In this document: positions 32,836 to 44,299 of the stretch, one piece after another
How positions within the stretch are numbered: the stretch's first letter is position 1
How the letters are laid out: every line of letters begins with the position of its first letter
DNA from: Thereva unica
Taxonomy: Eukaryota > Arthropoda > Insecta > Diptera > Therevidae
DNA length: 64,000 nt
Assembly: GCA_949987705.1 (NCBI GenBank)
Contig: OX465282.1
Coordinates: forward strand, 85,052,070 to 85,116,069
Reading direction: 5' to 3'
The notes under the pieces: model-generated
What the model was told of the DNA's origin: nothing
What the model saw: only the letters and a program-made list of their open reading frames with translations
Database searches by the model: none
Made by a program: the position numbers and the translations under genes

Positions 32836-34592
32836 TTTCTTAACAACAAATTTCATAACAAAGCGAATTAAGAAATTCTTACTAACATTTTACTTATATA
32901 TACCTTGTAAAGCTTTCGAATAATTTTTTGACAGTGTTTTGGCATTTTCGACTAGAGTTAAGTGAAGTTTGGTAATAAAGAATACCGTTTTAACAATTTC
33001 GAGTAAAATTGTAACAATATTGTAATAGAGAATTAGGCCCCAGCACGGACGCGAAAAAAAAAGACGAATTTTACGACCAGCTTCAACAGACGCTGGATAT
33101 GATACCTCGAACCGAATTAATAATACTCGGGGGGACTTCAATACACATTCAGGAGCAGATCGAACCGGGTGGAAAGGAATGATGGGCAAATTCGAACACG
33201 GAATTATTAACGACAACGGCTTACGCCTGCTTTAATTCGCAGCGTCAAATAACTCGAACGTTGGCAACAGCGTTTTGCGCCATCCACTCAAACACCAACT
33301 CACCTGGCGAAATCCACCCGGCAAAGACTCAACGCAAGATTCCGATCGACGCTCAAAGACGTACGTACAATGCGTGGGCCCGAATGCGGGTCGGATTATT
33401 ATCTTGTTCAAGCGAAATTACAGATGCGATTACAAAGAGCGAAGAGAACGGTGGCACCACCAGCCAAGAAGAACTTGGCGTGCCTACGGGACCGGCCATC
33501 GGGCGAGAATTTCAAATGGCACTATTCAACAAATTCGAGGCGCTCGCAATACCGGACGATATCGATGTAGAAGAAAGGCCATTGCCCACCTATACGTAAA
33601 CGGACGCAGCCATGGATCTCGGACAGCTATATGGACCTCCCGGTTCCCGCTGATGGGAACGAATGAAACACGTCGACTTTGAGCAATACCGACGATTGAA
33701 CAAAGAAGTTCGATAGAAAATGAAATCGGAACGAGAAGCGTACTGGAATAACATTGCGGCCGACATGGAAGAAGCGGCGTCGAGGTACGAGTACCGGACG
33801 CTTTACCGGCGGTTAGGTGGCAAAACAATATCAACAAACGGCAGTATCAAAAAATCGGATGGAACTATCGTGAATTCTCCCCATGAGCGTCTGCACCGGT
33901 GAAGAGAATTCTTCCACCAGCTGTAAAACCACGATCCGCCACAAGGTGCAGCACCAGAATCGCCGATTATCGAGCAGCCGACAAATCAGTTTCTCGATAC
34001 CGAACCGACAATTATCGAGGTGAAGACGGCAATAAAATCGCTGAAAAATGGAAAATCGCCGGGAATAGACCAAGTAACCGCTGGACGTGATGTCTTATCA
34101 TAACGATTTCATGTCCTCATAGCACATATATGGCGTTCTGATCGTGTCCAGTCGCCGTCGTTGTCCCAATTTTGAAAAAAGGCGACAGTCGAGAATGCAG
34201 GAATTACCGCGGTATTAGCCTCCTTTCGATCCTCGGCAAAGTATTTACGAAAATCATACAATTGAGGCTACAAAAACATCGAAAGCAAACGAGCCGGAAA
34301 GAATAAGCTGGATTAAGACCACTTCGAGGATGTATTGATCAAATATTCGCACTCCGTCAACTAATGGAAGAAAGAATTCGTTGCAGCAAATGAACTGTCG
34401 TCGTTTTCATCGATTTTAAATCCGCTTTCGATTGCGATTAGAACAGCTTGTGGAGAGCCTTGGATCCAAACACGTGACATTGAAAATTATCCAACTTCTC
34501 TAAGCGTTGTACGATGGCTCAACCAGCATTGTTCGTATTCGAAGCGACTTATCCGAGGAGTTCGATTCAAACGGGTGTCCGACAGGGAGACG

Positions 34593-34642
34593 AATTATTT
34601 GAACTTTTTACTATTAATTAATAGTAAAAAGTTCAAATAATT
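34593..34642. other. Perfect 50-bp palindrome at the RTE break
   Basis: Reads AATTATTTGAAC...GTTCAAATAATT, symmetric about ATTAATTAAT with no spacer. It replaces the RTE frame immediately after GVRQGDE. It could be two inward-facing element ends or a template-switch scar. Confidence 0.8.
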
Positions 34643-34831
34643 AAAATTATTTTTTTTACTTTTGTTATTTTGATGTCTACATATTTCCTGTTTATGTTCT
34701 GTATTGTACGGTTTATTATGTATATTCAAATGTGTAAATATTTACTAATAGCCTTTAAATTCAAAAACTTGTGAGACAGTATAATAACTACATGGGCGCG
34801 CTGTGTTTAATGAGAAAAGTGTAGATATCTT

Positions 34832-35095
34832 ACACCACAAGAGCTGAAATTCGGTAATATAATAGTTAAGTAAATAAGTTAATAGAAAAAAATATCCAGC
34901 TTTCTATTTAGTGGGGGGAAAGTGTCCAGCTGATGCATTCAAAGATGCAACGCGCCCGAGCGCATGCCGATGCGCAGAGTCTTTGGCTGCATCGGCTGGA
35001 CACTTTTCCCCCACTAAATATGAAGCTGGATGTTTTTTTCGTTTAAGTTATTAACTTAACTATAAATTTACCAAATTTCAGCTTTTGCGGTATCA
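34832..35095. mobile_element. Foldback MITE with about 100-bp arms
   Basis: Left arm 'agctgaaatt...atagttaagt...atccagctt...atttagtgggg' with tail 'gtgtccagc-gatgca', and its complement on the right, around a 45-bp GC-rich centre. The exact ends are unclear because similarity fades outward; part of the right end (TTTCAGCTTTTGCGG) recurs at about 35217. No coding. Confidence 0.75.
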
Positions 35096-35364
35096 GTTTA
35101 CTCAGTGCGCATTTTTCACTTCTTTACGTGAAAAGCTGGGGCATAATCCCCCGCTCTACATTCGGCTGGATACGTTTTTTCTTTATTTTATAACATAATG
35201 TAAATGTTAACAAAGTTTCAGCTTTTGCGGAATTATTTTTTTTTAATTATTATTTTACATGTGTGGGAGGCTGCCGTAGCTACACCCCCCGGAACTGCGC
35301 AAGCTGGAGGTCCATTCACTTACTAGTGATACCAAATAAGGCTAGAAAAAAATTTTCAGCCTTG

Positions 35365-36040
35365 TAGTCCATTCAAAACGCGCGTTATGGTGTTCCAAAA
35401 TAACACCGTTAAGAAAGAAAATCGAACCCTAAAGGTTTTTGGTCCTAAAACATGGGCGTCACCCCTAAAATTAAAAAAATTCAAAAACACCCCTTTTTAG
35501 GGGGTTTTCGCGAATTTTCCAATGAAAACTAATGCGATGAAATGCACTTTTTTTAATATTTATTTGCGAAGGTGGTTGATTTGTACTAAATTAAGGCGAG
35601 CTTTATGATAAGGGGTTGTCCTAAAGGGTTGTAAGGGTAGTTTTACCCCCTTAAGGGTTGAAAATAATTAATTTTTGCCTGACAGTACGCCCACAATCGA
35701 ATTTGAAGCATAAACTTGGAAATGTTTTTTTACAATTTTTGTCATTTTTCACCAATTTAGGGGTACTTTCAACCCTTTAGTAGTACCCCTTACCATTACG
35801 TTCACCTTTAATTTAGTATAAATCAACCACCTTCGCAAATAAATATTAAAAAAAGTGCATTTCATCGCATTAGTTTTCATTATTACTGAAATAATCGTGA
35901 AAACCCCCTAAAAAGGGGTGTTTTTTGAATTATTAGGCGTGACGCCCTAGTTTTAGGACCGCGGGACCTCGATTTTCATGATCAGCGACCCCAAAAACCT
36001 TTAGGGTTCGATTTTCTTAACGGTGTTATTTTGGAACACC
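35365..36040. mobile_element. Foldback element with GGTGTTCCAAAATAACACC ends, copy 1
   Basis: Left arm begins 'gtagtccattcaaaac', then GGTGTTCCAAAATAACACCG (35389). The right arm ends in the complement at 36040 followed by a 14-C run. Between lie mirrored 'accctaaaggtttttgg', 'aacacccctttttaggggg', 'gaaatgcactttttttaata' and 'ggtggttgatttgtacta'. The left arm lacks the 'ctgatcacgaaaatcgaggtc' segment present in the right arm and in other copies. No ORF. Confidence 0.8.
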
Positions 36041-36054
36041 CCCCCCCCCCCCTA

Positions 36055-36479
36055 GTTTTCGATGAACTATATTGTAGGGGTAGTTTTAAACCCTTAAGGG
36101 TTGAAAATAATTTATTTTTGCCTGACAGTACGCCCACAATCAAATTTGAAACATAAACTTGAAAAAAAAAATACAATTTTCCATTTTTCACTAATATAAG
36201 GGTAGTTTCAACCCTTTAGGAGTACCCCTTCCCATTAAGTTCGCCTTAATTTTGTATAAATCAACCACCTTCGCAAATAAATATTAAAAGAAGTGCATTT
36301 CATCGCATTTGTTTTCATTATTACTGAAATACTCGCGAAAACCCCCTAAAAAGGGGTGTTTTTTTGCATTTTTAGGGGTGACGCCCTAATTTTAGGACCG
36401 CGGGACCTCGATTTTCGTGATCAGCGACCCCAAAAACCTTTAGGGTTCGATGTTCTTTACGGTGTTATTTTGGAACACC
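36055..36479. repeat. Partial tandem copy of the foldback right half
   Basis: 36072-36479 repeats 35628-36040 with scattered substitutions, again ending GGAACACC and a C run. A second right half joined directly to the first. Confidence 0.8.
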
Positions 36480-36539
36480 CCCCCCCGCCGCGTTTTATCG
36501 TTTTTTATGTAGATTGTGTTCATCGTTAGTTATATTTCT

Positions 36540-37385
36540 TCCCATTCTAAACCTTCCAGCTCTCTTCAGCTTCCTACCTTTGTTTTCTCTTCGTTGATGT
36601 TTAGCCTATGTCCTCTACCGCCTCTCCTAATTAGTCTATGACGAATGCTGCCAAGAAGGACCTTCCCACGATGTTTACGTCATCCGTACATTCAAGTAGT
36701 TGTACAGACTGCGTTGCTATGGACGCACTTCTCTATACTGACGTTTTTCTTATCACCCATTCTAGAGCCAGGTTGAAGAGCATGGGGGCTAGTCCATCTC
36801 CTTGTCTAAGACCTTGCCGCACTTCGAACTCTTCTGTTGCTACATTTTCGATTCTTACTTTCGCCGCAGGGAGCTACTCGTTGCGCAATTTATCAGTCGT
36901 ACCAGCTTGGAGGGGACTCCTAATTCCAATATGATGTTGTAAAGCCTCTCTCTGTTTATTGGGTCATATGCCTGTTGAAAGTCGACAAATATCTGATATA
37001 CATCTACATTCCTTTCCCTTGTTTTCTCCAGGAATTTGCCTTAAGGTCAGCAGCTGGTGCGATGTTGACCTGTTTGTCCTAAAACCAGGTTGATATACTC
37101 CTATGAGGCCTTCCGCTATAGGTTCTAGTTTTTGTTTCACAAGGATTGTGAAGGTTTTGGAGGTGGTGATGAGGAGTGAGATGCCTCTGTAGTTTGGACA
37201 TATAATCGCTTTCTTCTAGCCATCTGGTATAACTTCTTCCTTCCAGATGTATGAGTTCATGTAAGTTTCTTAAGAATTGCGGTCCTCCTTCCTTTAATAG
37301 CTCAGCTGCGATTCCATCGATGACTGGGGATTTGTTGCTTCTGTACCTATTCACAACTTCCCGTACCTCATCCAGTTTTGGTGCA
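36540..37385 (-). pseudogene. RTE-like LINE reverse transcriptase fragment
   Basis: Minus strand: NRYRSNKSPVIDGIAAELLK (37350), YRGISLL, LEPIAEGLIGVYQPGFRTNR, VDFQQAYDPINRERLY, LRQGDGLAPMLFNLALEWVI and SVQLLECTDDVNIVGRS (expected YADD, here CTDD). Several frameshifts and stops. It is truncated on the left by the C-rich foldback at 36480-36540 and on the right near 37385. The motif spacing is close to that of the LINE at 39290-46425. Confidence 0.8.
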
Positions 37386-39285
37386 TAAGTATAAATATAA
37401 TGCGCAATAAACTAATACAAGTAAAATTCACTCATAGTTTTCAATCAGTTTATTTGCACAAATTGACTTGTGCCAGCCAGCTTGCACAAGTAAATCTTTG
37501 CGTATGAACCTACCTTTAGTCTAATGATGAGGACTTTACTGAAGCGATATCTTCTTTGGAACCGATGTACAAACCATTATATGTATGTATATTCAAACTT
37601 CTAGCTAAGGGGTCTATATTTATTGAATATATGTAGCAAATATTGTTAGGTAGGATACAATTATAAAATGTTTGTAAGAGGTGCCTCATTTTCCTTTTGA
37701 GCCAGTGAAGCCTCGTACATCAAATGAGACGAGATGCCATTGTAATGTCAAAATTAAAAAAACAAGCAAAATAAAAAAGAAAGAAAATATAAAGACAAGT
37801 TTGTTGTCATATGCATTAAACCTCAGAGTAAGAATAAGAGAGTAACAGACCTGCACAGTACATATGTATTTACATATATTTTACAATCACACCTCGCCTC
37901 ATTTCAAATTGGATATTTTACGGCCGCAAAAGTAAGAAATGTCTCTCTGTACCTTTTTTTACTACTCTAAAAGAAGTAAGAGAAAAGAAACCCACCACTA
38001 CCTACTTACAATCCATTCCACAACCATCTTTAACGCTGAATATAGAATTCCTATTCTACTAAAGCAATGTGAAACCTGCACGGTATCGCGTAATTGATTT
38101 TCCACACAAACCTGTACATCACTGTCGAAACACAATAGAGGAAATCTCAGTAAGCCACCTGTCCTCAAAATGGATCCAATCGCTCTTACAGGTGTAACTA
38201 GACGACAAAAAGTGCGGTAAGTTCTAAATAATTCCCATTCCCTTAGATCAGCCGCCAGTCACAAATCAATTGGAAGCGGTCGTACCGCTCTACTGGACGT
38301 CATGTGGACACCCATGATTCATCCCCCATTTTACAAGGAGACAACACAGACAATAGACGAGGCTGGATTTGGCTGCGAATATAAATTTTTGCTGCATATT
38401 AATGTCGCCGATCGGTAATAAACTGTGGGAGCTAAATGACACGACCGCAATCTGGGCGATCGGCGGTTCCTGGAAGAAGCACCTCGCGGCAATTATTCTA
38501 GATCCGTGGGAGCCCACGGTAATGAGACTGGACGACGTTCTTACGGCTTCGCAATTTGTCAAATGATTTTCTGCGGTTTTGCGGCCGGGATTATTTGGTA
38601 TTGATGAGGTTTGGGCTGTGTTTTGACAAGACTTTGATTATCACGCATTAAATTGATCAAACAAGATAATGGCAGGAATAAAAGTGAATATTTATGGAAG
38701 ATTTATTGCTAATTTATTTTTTCAGTAATAATTTTTTGTTTTTCATTGAAACCGTCAGCAACGTGTGAGTCGACCGGACTTGCATATATGGCGATGAAGC
38801 TAAATGAAAGACGATTAATTTGTAGATACGGTTAAAGATTGCTTTCTTGCTCGTTCATCGTAACAACCATGACTAATAGAAAGAAATTACAAAATTTCAA
38901 ATTACTTATTTAGCAAAACAATTTCTTCATAACTAAGTAGCTTTTTAATAGGTATTATCTAAGGTGATTAACCGTCCTCCTTTAGGGCGGACAGTCCTTC
39001 TTTTGTAGCTTCTGTTCTTCTTCGAATAGTGTCCTCTTACTTGTCCTCCATTTTGGTAGTCATGTAACGGTACAGTTTGCAAAGACCCGATTATGAAACG
39101 CATGTACAGGGCATAGGAGAACTTAACATGTCTTGGACTTGTTCCGCACCATTTCGCATTTCACTTCGTTTAGTTTATCTCTATAGGTGCGTTTTTTAAT
39201 CTATTCTGTTCTGGAACCTTGAAATAACCGGAAGGGAAACTTTCCTTTTTATTTGCATAAATTACAGATTTGGGCGTTTTAATTT
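37386..39285. other. No recognised gene
   Basis: Longest frames 38290-38562 (minus) and 38369-38566 (plus) overlap and match nothing I know. Base composition around 38220-38580 is less AT-rich than its surroundings, so a conserved noncoding or exonic remnant is possible. Confidence 0.3.
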
Positions 39286-41020
39286 GTTATTAATTCTTCT
39301 TCTTCTTTAACGGCTCTACAGCCTCGGTCCTGACCTCGCACAACTGTTCTCTCCACCGGTCCCGATTCTGAGCCGAAGTCATCCAGTTTGGCATCCCTAA
39401 ACTCTGAGCGTCCTGGTCCACGCCATCCTTCCAGCGAAGGTTGGGTCTCCCTCGCTGTCGCACCGCAGAGAACTTTCCGAGCAGGCTCATCTTCACTCAT
39501 ACGAGCTAGATGCCCTGCCAACCGGAGCCTACCGAGCTTTATTTTCATCACAACATCTATGTCGCGATAGCGCTCGTAGATCTCGTCATTGTAGAGTCTC
39601 CGGAATCGTCCTTCCTTACATACGGGGCCAACAATCCTCCGAAGTATTTTCCTCTCAAACACGCCCAAGAGGTTTGAGTGCTTTTTGCTAAGCACCCACG
39701 TTTCGGATGCATATGTGAGAACGGGTAAGACCATCGTCTTATATAGGCTGCTTTCGGTATCGTCAAATGACCGTCAATCAACTGCGTCGGTTGCAAATTT
39801 GACTGATGCAGTTTGCAGAAGTGACTAGTTTTACAAAATTTACAAAAGTAAGCGCTGCAAATTTGATGATTCCGAACACATGACAAATGTAAATTAAAAT
39901 GATTGCAAGATGGCAGTGCGAATGTCGCGGAAAAAAATATTATATTTTATTTTACAAAATGATAAAGAATTTAAAAAAACTATATTTAACAATTCGGGGA
40001 GAAAATCAAATAAAATTAAAAAACGGTTAATATTACTACATTTGTTAAATCAAATAAACACAAAAAGCGTTATTCCGAAAGTTAGTAATTATTGTACAAC
40101 TGTGAAAACTTTTAGCGACGATGTCTTTTACAGCCACTTCAGAATGAAAAGGCAGGTATTTGAGGTAAGTTAATTTAATACAAACTGACCATTTTCTACT
40201 TTTCTCTCTTTAGAAATTAATTTCCGTTTTAGAACCATTTTGGGCAGTGGGAACTGGTCATCCGATTACATCGTTGGAAGAATCGTTACTTATAACACTC
40301 TGGGCAGTGGCGAATCAAACTTGTTTTAGAGATTTGTCGGATAGATTCAATAAATCAAAAAGCACTATTCATTCGATATTCTTTACAATGTGCAAAATGA
40401 TGACGAGGAATTTAACAAAGCACTATGTGAAGTGGCCTACTTCACCGGAGGATATAAACAAAACGGCTGAAGAATTCGCTATTTTACGTGCAAGGGGATT
40501 CCCTAATGTAATAGGAAGCATAGACGGAACTCACATAAAAATTAAGGCTCCAACGGAGGATACCATCAGTTATTACAATAGAAAGGGGTTTTACTCTATA
40601 ATAGTTCAAGTAAATAAAATTCAAAAAATAAATAATTTTTATCAAACCAGTAAATAATCTGTTTCATTTCAGGCTGTTGCCACAAGTGATGGATCGTTTT
40701 CAAATGTGTTCTGTGGCTGGCCAGGTAGCTCACACGATGCTCATGTTTTCAAAAACAGTACTTTAGGAATCGGTCTTCTGACTGAACAAATTCGACTACC
40801 TTCAGATGTTCACTTAGTGGGTGATTCGGCATACCCGCTGTTAAATTTTTTAATGGTGCCTTATAAAAACAGTGGATGTTTAACAGAAGCCCAAAAAATG
40901 TACAACCGAGAATTATCTTCTACTAGAATCATTGTAGAGCAGTCGTTTGGAATTCTAAAAAAAAAGTTCAGAATCTTGAATGAATTAAATTTTTGACGCT
41001 TAAATAACATAAAATACTAG

Positions 41021-43424
41021 CTGGGACCCGGTGCGCCTACGCTGCACCCATAAGTCAATAGTAAACAATAAAAACCATCCATTGACTTAATATTTTTCGA
41101 GATATGAATTTTACACAGATGAAATGTCTCAAAGAACATGGGTCTTGCGTCGGCCGCCATGAATCGGTATATTGAGTCTACTACATTGCTTATTGTATTC
41201 TACTTATCACACCCCTTTCGTTTGATACCCATGTTGAGGGGATTGTGAAGAAAGTGGTAATCCGGCCTCTTTAGACGGCCGCCATGGATCTAAAGATATA
41301 TTTTGTATACTACATTGCTTATTGTATTCTACTTATCATACCCTTTCATTTGATACCCATGTCGAGGTGGATGTGAAGAAAGTGGTAATTCGGCCTCTTG
41401 AGACGGCCGCCATGGATCTAAAGATATAATTTGTATACTACATGGCTTATTGTATTTTACTTATCATACCCTTTCATTTGATACCCATGTCGAGGTGGTT
41501 GTGAAGAAAGTGGTACCCCGCCCTCTTGAGACGGCCGCCATGGATCAAAAGATATATTTTGTATACTACATTGCTTATTATATTGTACTTAACATACCCT
41601 TTCATTTGATACCCATGTTGAGGTGGTTGTGAAGAAAGTGGTAATCCGGCCTCTTGAGACGGCCGCCATGGATCTAAAGATATATTTTGTATACTACATT
41701 GCTTATTGTATTCTACTTATCATACCCTTTCATTTGATACCTATGTCGAGATGGTTGTGAAGAAAGTGGTACCCCGCCCTCTTGAGACGGCCGCCATGGA
41801 TCTAAAGATATATTTTGTATACTACATTGCTTATTATATTCTACTTAACATACCCTTTCATTTGATACCCATGTTGAGGTGGTTGTGAAGAAAGTGGTAA
41901 TCCGGCCTCTTGAGACGGCCGCCATGGATCTAAAGATATATTTTGTATACTACATTGCTTATTGTATTCTACTTATCATACCCTTTCATTTGATACCCAT
42001 GTCGAGGTGGTTGTGAAGAAAGTGGTACCCCGCCCTCTTGAGACGGCCGCCATGGATCTAAAGATATATTTTGTATACTACATTGCTTATTGTATTCTCC
42101 TTGACATACCCTTTCATTTGATACCCATGTTGAGGTGGTTGTGAAGAAAGTGGTAATTCGGCCTCTTGAGACGGCCGCCATGGATCTAAAGATATAATTT
42201 GTATACTACATGGCTTATTGTATTCTACTTATCATACCCTTTCATTTGATACCCATGTCGAGGTGGTTGTGAAGAAAGTGGTACCCCGCCCTCTTGAGAC
42301 GGCCGCCATGGATCTAAAGATATATTTTGTATACTACATTGCTTATTATATTCTACTTAACATACCCTTTCATTTGATACCCATGTTGAGGTGGTTGTGA
42401 AGAAAGTGGTAATCCGGCCTCTTGAGACGGCCGCCATGGATCTAAAGATATATTTTGTATACTACATTGCTTATTGTATTCTACTTATCATTCCCTTTCA
42501 TTTGATACCCATGTCGAGATGGTTGTGAAGAAAGTGGTACCCCGCCCTCTTGAGACGGCCGCCATGGATCTAAAGATATATTTTGTATACTACATTGCTT
42601 ATTATATTCTACTTAACATACCCTTTCATTTGATACCCATGTTGATGTGGTTGTGAAGAAAGTGGTAATCCGGCCTCTTGAGACGGCCGCCATGGATCTA
42701 AAGATATATTTTGTATACTACATTGCTTATTGTATTCTACTTATCATACCCTTTCATTTGATACCCATGTCGAGATGGTTGTGAAGAAAGTGGTACCCCG
42801 CCCTCTTGAGACGGCCGCCATGGATCTAAAGATATATTTTGTATACTACATTGCTTATTATATTCTACTTAACATACCCTTTCATTTGATACCCATGTTG
42901 AGGTGGTTGTGAAGAAAGTGGTAATCCGGCCTCTTGAGACGGCCGCCATGGATCTAAAGATATATTTTGTATACTACATTGCTTATTGTATTCTACTTAT
43001 CATACCCTTTCATTTGACACCCATGTCGAAGTGGTTGTGAAGAAAGTGATACACCGCCCTCTTGAGACGGCCGCCATGGATCATTTTAGTTTCAATAGCG
43101 GCATGGCCTACCTATTGTTTGACAGCTGCGTAAATTTGAAATTTTCATTAAATGTAATGATTCAATTTAATGACAATTTTACATTTGTCAAACAATAGGT
43201 AGGCCATGAAGCTATTGAAACTAAAATGAAGTGAAAATTCCTAAAATTACCATTTTTGTTTGGATTTTGCAGCTGTTTTTTGGTTAAAGGTATAAAAAAT
43301 AGCCTACGACCTATTCTCAGACCTACCAAATATACACAAAAAATTTCACGCAAATTGGTCAACCCGTTTCGGAGGAGTACGGTAACAAACACTGTGACAC
43401 GAGATTTTTATAGATATAGATGTA
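41021..43424 (+). mobile_element. Helitron-like element with a 15-unit satellite array
   Basis: The head AGCTGGGACCCGGTGCGCCT is shared with 12944. The tail contains a 45-bp inverted repeat ('ttagtttcaatagc-gcatggcctacctattgtttgaca', 43085-43230), then 'gcaaattggtcaacccgtttcggaggagtacgg' and 'acacgagatttttatagatatagat', the usual end of this arthropod repeat family. No TIRs and no clear target duplication, as expected of Helitrons. It lies in the last exon of the H2 transposase, between RLNNIKY and VLTCFVLHNF. Helitron/HINE membership is inference from family resemblance. Confidence 0.7.
41150..43082 (+). repeat. Tandem satellite, 128-bp unit, 15 copies, dimeric higher-order structure
   Basis: The marker TTTGATACC recurs at exact 128-bp steps from about 41221 to 43013 without a single indel. 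From the third unit on, two types alternate: type A (CATGTCGAG...GTGGTACCCCGCCCTC) and type B (CATGTTGAG...GTGGTAATCCGGCCTC), giving a 256-bp repeat. Units 2 and 8 share extra variants (GATATAATTTGTATACTACA then TGGC), 768 bp apart, hinting at a six-unit duplication. The 60-residue frames recurring every 256 bp are a by-product of periodicity. Confidence 0.95.
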
Positions 43425-43636
43425 GTTTTAACTTGTTTCGTTCTTCACAACTTTATTATAAAGGAAGGAAAGGAAGGTATCAATATGTGTGAAAGTGAGT
43501 TGAATAATAGCGAAGAATTTAACGATAGCAATGAACATGACGATAATAATGGAAACGCAAAAACAAAAAGAGATCTAATTTGTAACTTAATATCAGGATA
43601 AAGCAAAAATATATTTATTTCAATACACAACCACCT

Positions 43637-44299
43637 TTAATTTAGAGATAAATTCTTCAAAACAGAAATATTTTCTTTCTCTAAAGCTAGCTTCTCTTTT
43701 TCAATTTCAATTTTCTGCTTTTCAATTTGAACATATTCATTGTGTTTTTTCTGCTCTTCATCCATTTTCTTCATATATTCCAAAACTTCCTCCTGAACAG
43801 ATTTCTTCTTCACTGAAGTTGGAGTTGTAGTTCTCGCATTTTATTCACTTCGGTGTGACAAATCAAAACTGCTGTTCGAAAGTTCCAAAGTATCTATAAG
43901 ATTGTTCGCCGGTGGATTAATAGAGTGTCTTTGTCCATAAACACGATCAAATTCCTCAAAATATTGCCAATGAGTTGCTTCTCTTCCTGAACTGTTATTT
44001 CTTATTTTTATTCTTTTGTAAGTTGTCATCAAATTGGTAAATTTCCGGGTTAAATCATCAGAGCTGTACGGAAATTCAGGAGCACTTCTCTTAATTTCAC
44101 GTAAAACGTCCTGCCATAGACTTCGCTTTGATTTTTCTCCCAGTTGAAAGAGCTCTTCTTCGTCCAATCTGGCTGAAATCAAGAGTCGCATATATCTTGC
44201 TGGCCAAATATTAGTATTTTCCGGGCTGTAGAATCAAATATTTCCAAATTATTAGTTTTTGTAGTTTTATAAATAAATAGTCTACCTATTTTCATCCAT
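43637..44299 (-). pseudogene. Myb/SANT-like accessory protein of Harbinger H2, one nonsense codon
   Basis: Minus strand: MDEN at 44299-44286, GT-AG intron 44285-44226 (60 bp), then PENTNIWPARYMRLLISARL, then EKSKRSLWQDVLREIKRSAP, DDLTRKFTNLMTTYKRIK and THWQYFEEFDRVYGQ, a trihelix/MADF-like Myb/SANT domain. An in-frame TAA (about 43841) is followed in the same frame by NARTTTPTSVKKKSVQEEVL and a coiled coil (QIEKQKIEIEKEKLALEKEN), ending at 43637. The two exons total 603 nt, divisible by three, so the TAA is the only visible lesion. Confidence 0.82.

Larger units (their letters stand above)
29821..33040 (+). mobile_element. PIF/Harbinger element 'H1', 3220 bp
   Basis: The ends GGGCCTAATTCTCTATTACA (left) and its complement (right, ending 33040) match over 23 bp. 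The flanks are CAG on both sides (29818-29820 and 33041-33043), a three-base target duplication. Excising the element and one CAG restores the RTE frame VYAPTEN-STDAKK. Inside are a plus-strand transposase (30024-31687) and a convergent minus-strand Myb/SANT gene (31933-32820), the two-gene layout of autonomous Harbinger elements. It would look potentially active but for a 401-bp MITE in the transposase. Confidence 0.93.
29400..34594 (+). pseudogene. RTE-clade LINE, split by a Harbinger element and 3' truncated
   Basis: The endonuclease starts at the ATG at 29497: FATWNVRTGHYVSEKE, ALSELRLTR and GAGVGFMVDR, reaching VYAPTEN at 29820. It resumes at 33041 with STDAKK, DEFYDQLQQTLDMIPRTELI, GWKGMMGKFEHGIINDNGLR (about 33170), HPLKHQLTW and RGPECGSDYYLVQAKLQMRL. 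RT follows: AIKSLKNGKSPGIDQV (34030), VVPILKKGDSREC-NYRGISLLS, CIDQIFALRQLMEE and GVRQGDE, ending at the palindrome at 34593. The region around the catalytic aspartates and everything after is missing. Several frameshifts. The YAPTE...DEFYDQLQQTLD linkage is diagnostic of RTE. Confidence 0.9.
39910..43601 (+). pseudogene. Harbinger transposase of H2, split by a satellite-bearing element
   Basis: Exon 1 39910-40164, exon 2 40214-40609 and exon 3 from 40673, with GT-AG introns of 49 and 63 bp. Motifs: FYSHFRMKRQVFE, WAVGTGHPITSLEESLLITL, CFRDLSDRFNKSKSTIHSIF, GFPNVIGSIDGTHIKIKAPT (first Asp), AVATSDGSFSNVFCGWPGSS, HLVGDSAYPLLNFLMVPYKN (second Asp) and IIVEQSFGILKKKFRIL (Glu). A small frameshift near 40990, then RLNNIKY, is followed by the 41021-43424 insertion. 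The C-terminus VLTCFVLHNFIIKEGKEG, then TKRDLICNLISG, stops at 43601. The catalytic triad is complete, so the gene was recently functional. Confidence 0.9.

Noticed and set aside
41150..43082. CRISPR array
   Set aside because: Eukaryotic context, contiguous 128-bp units with no unique spacers.
41450..43198. Seven near-identical 60-70 residue frames every 256 bp, looking like a gene family
   Set aside because: They follow from the 128-bp satellite period, which shifts frame each unit; no independent start, splice or domain signal.
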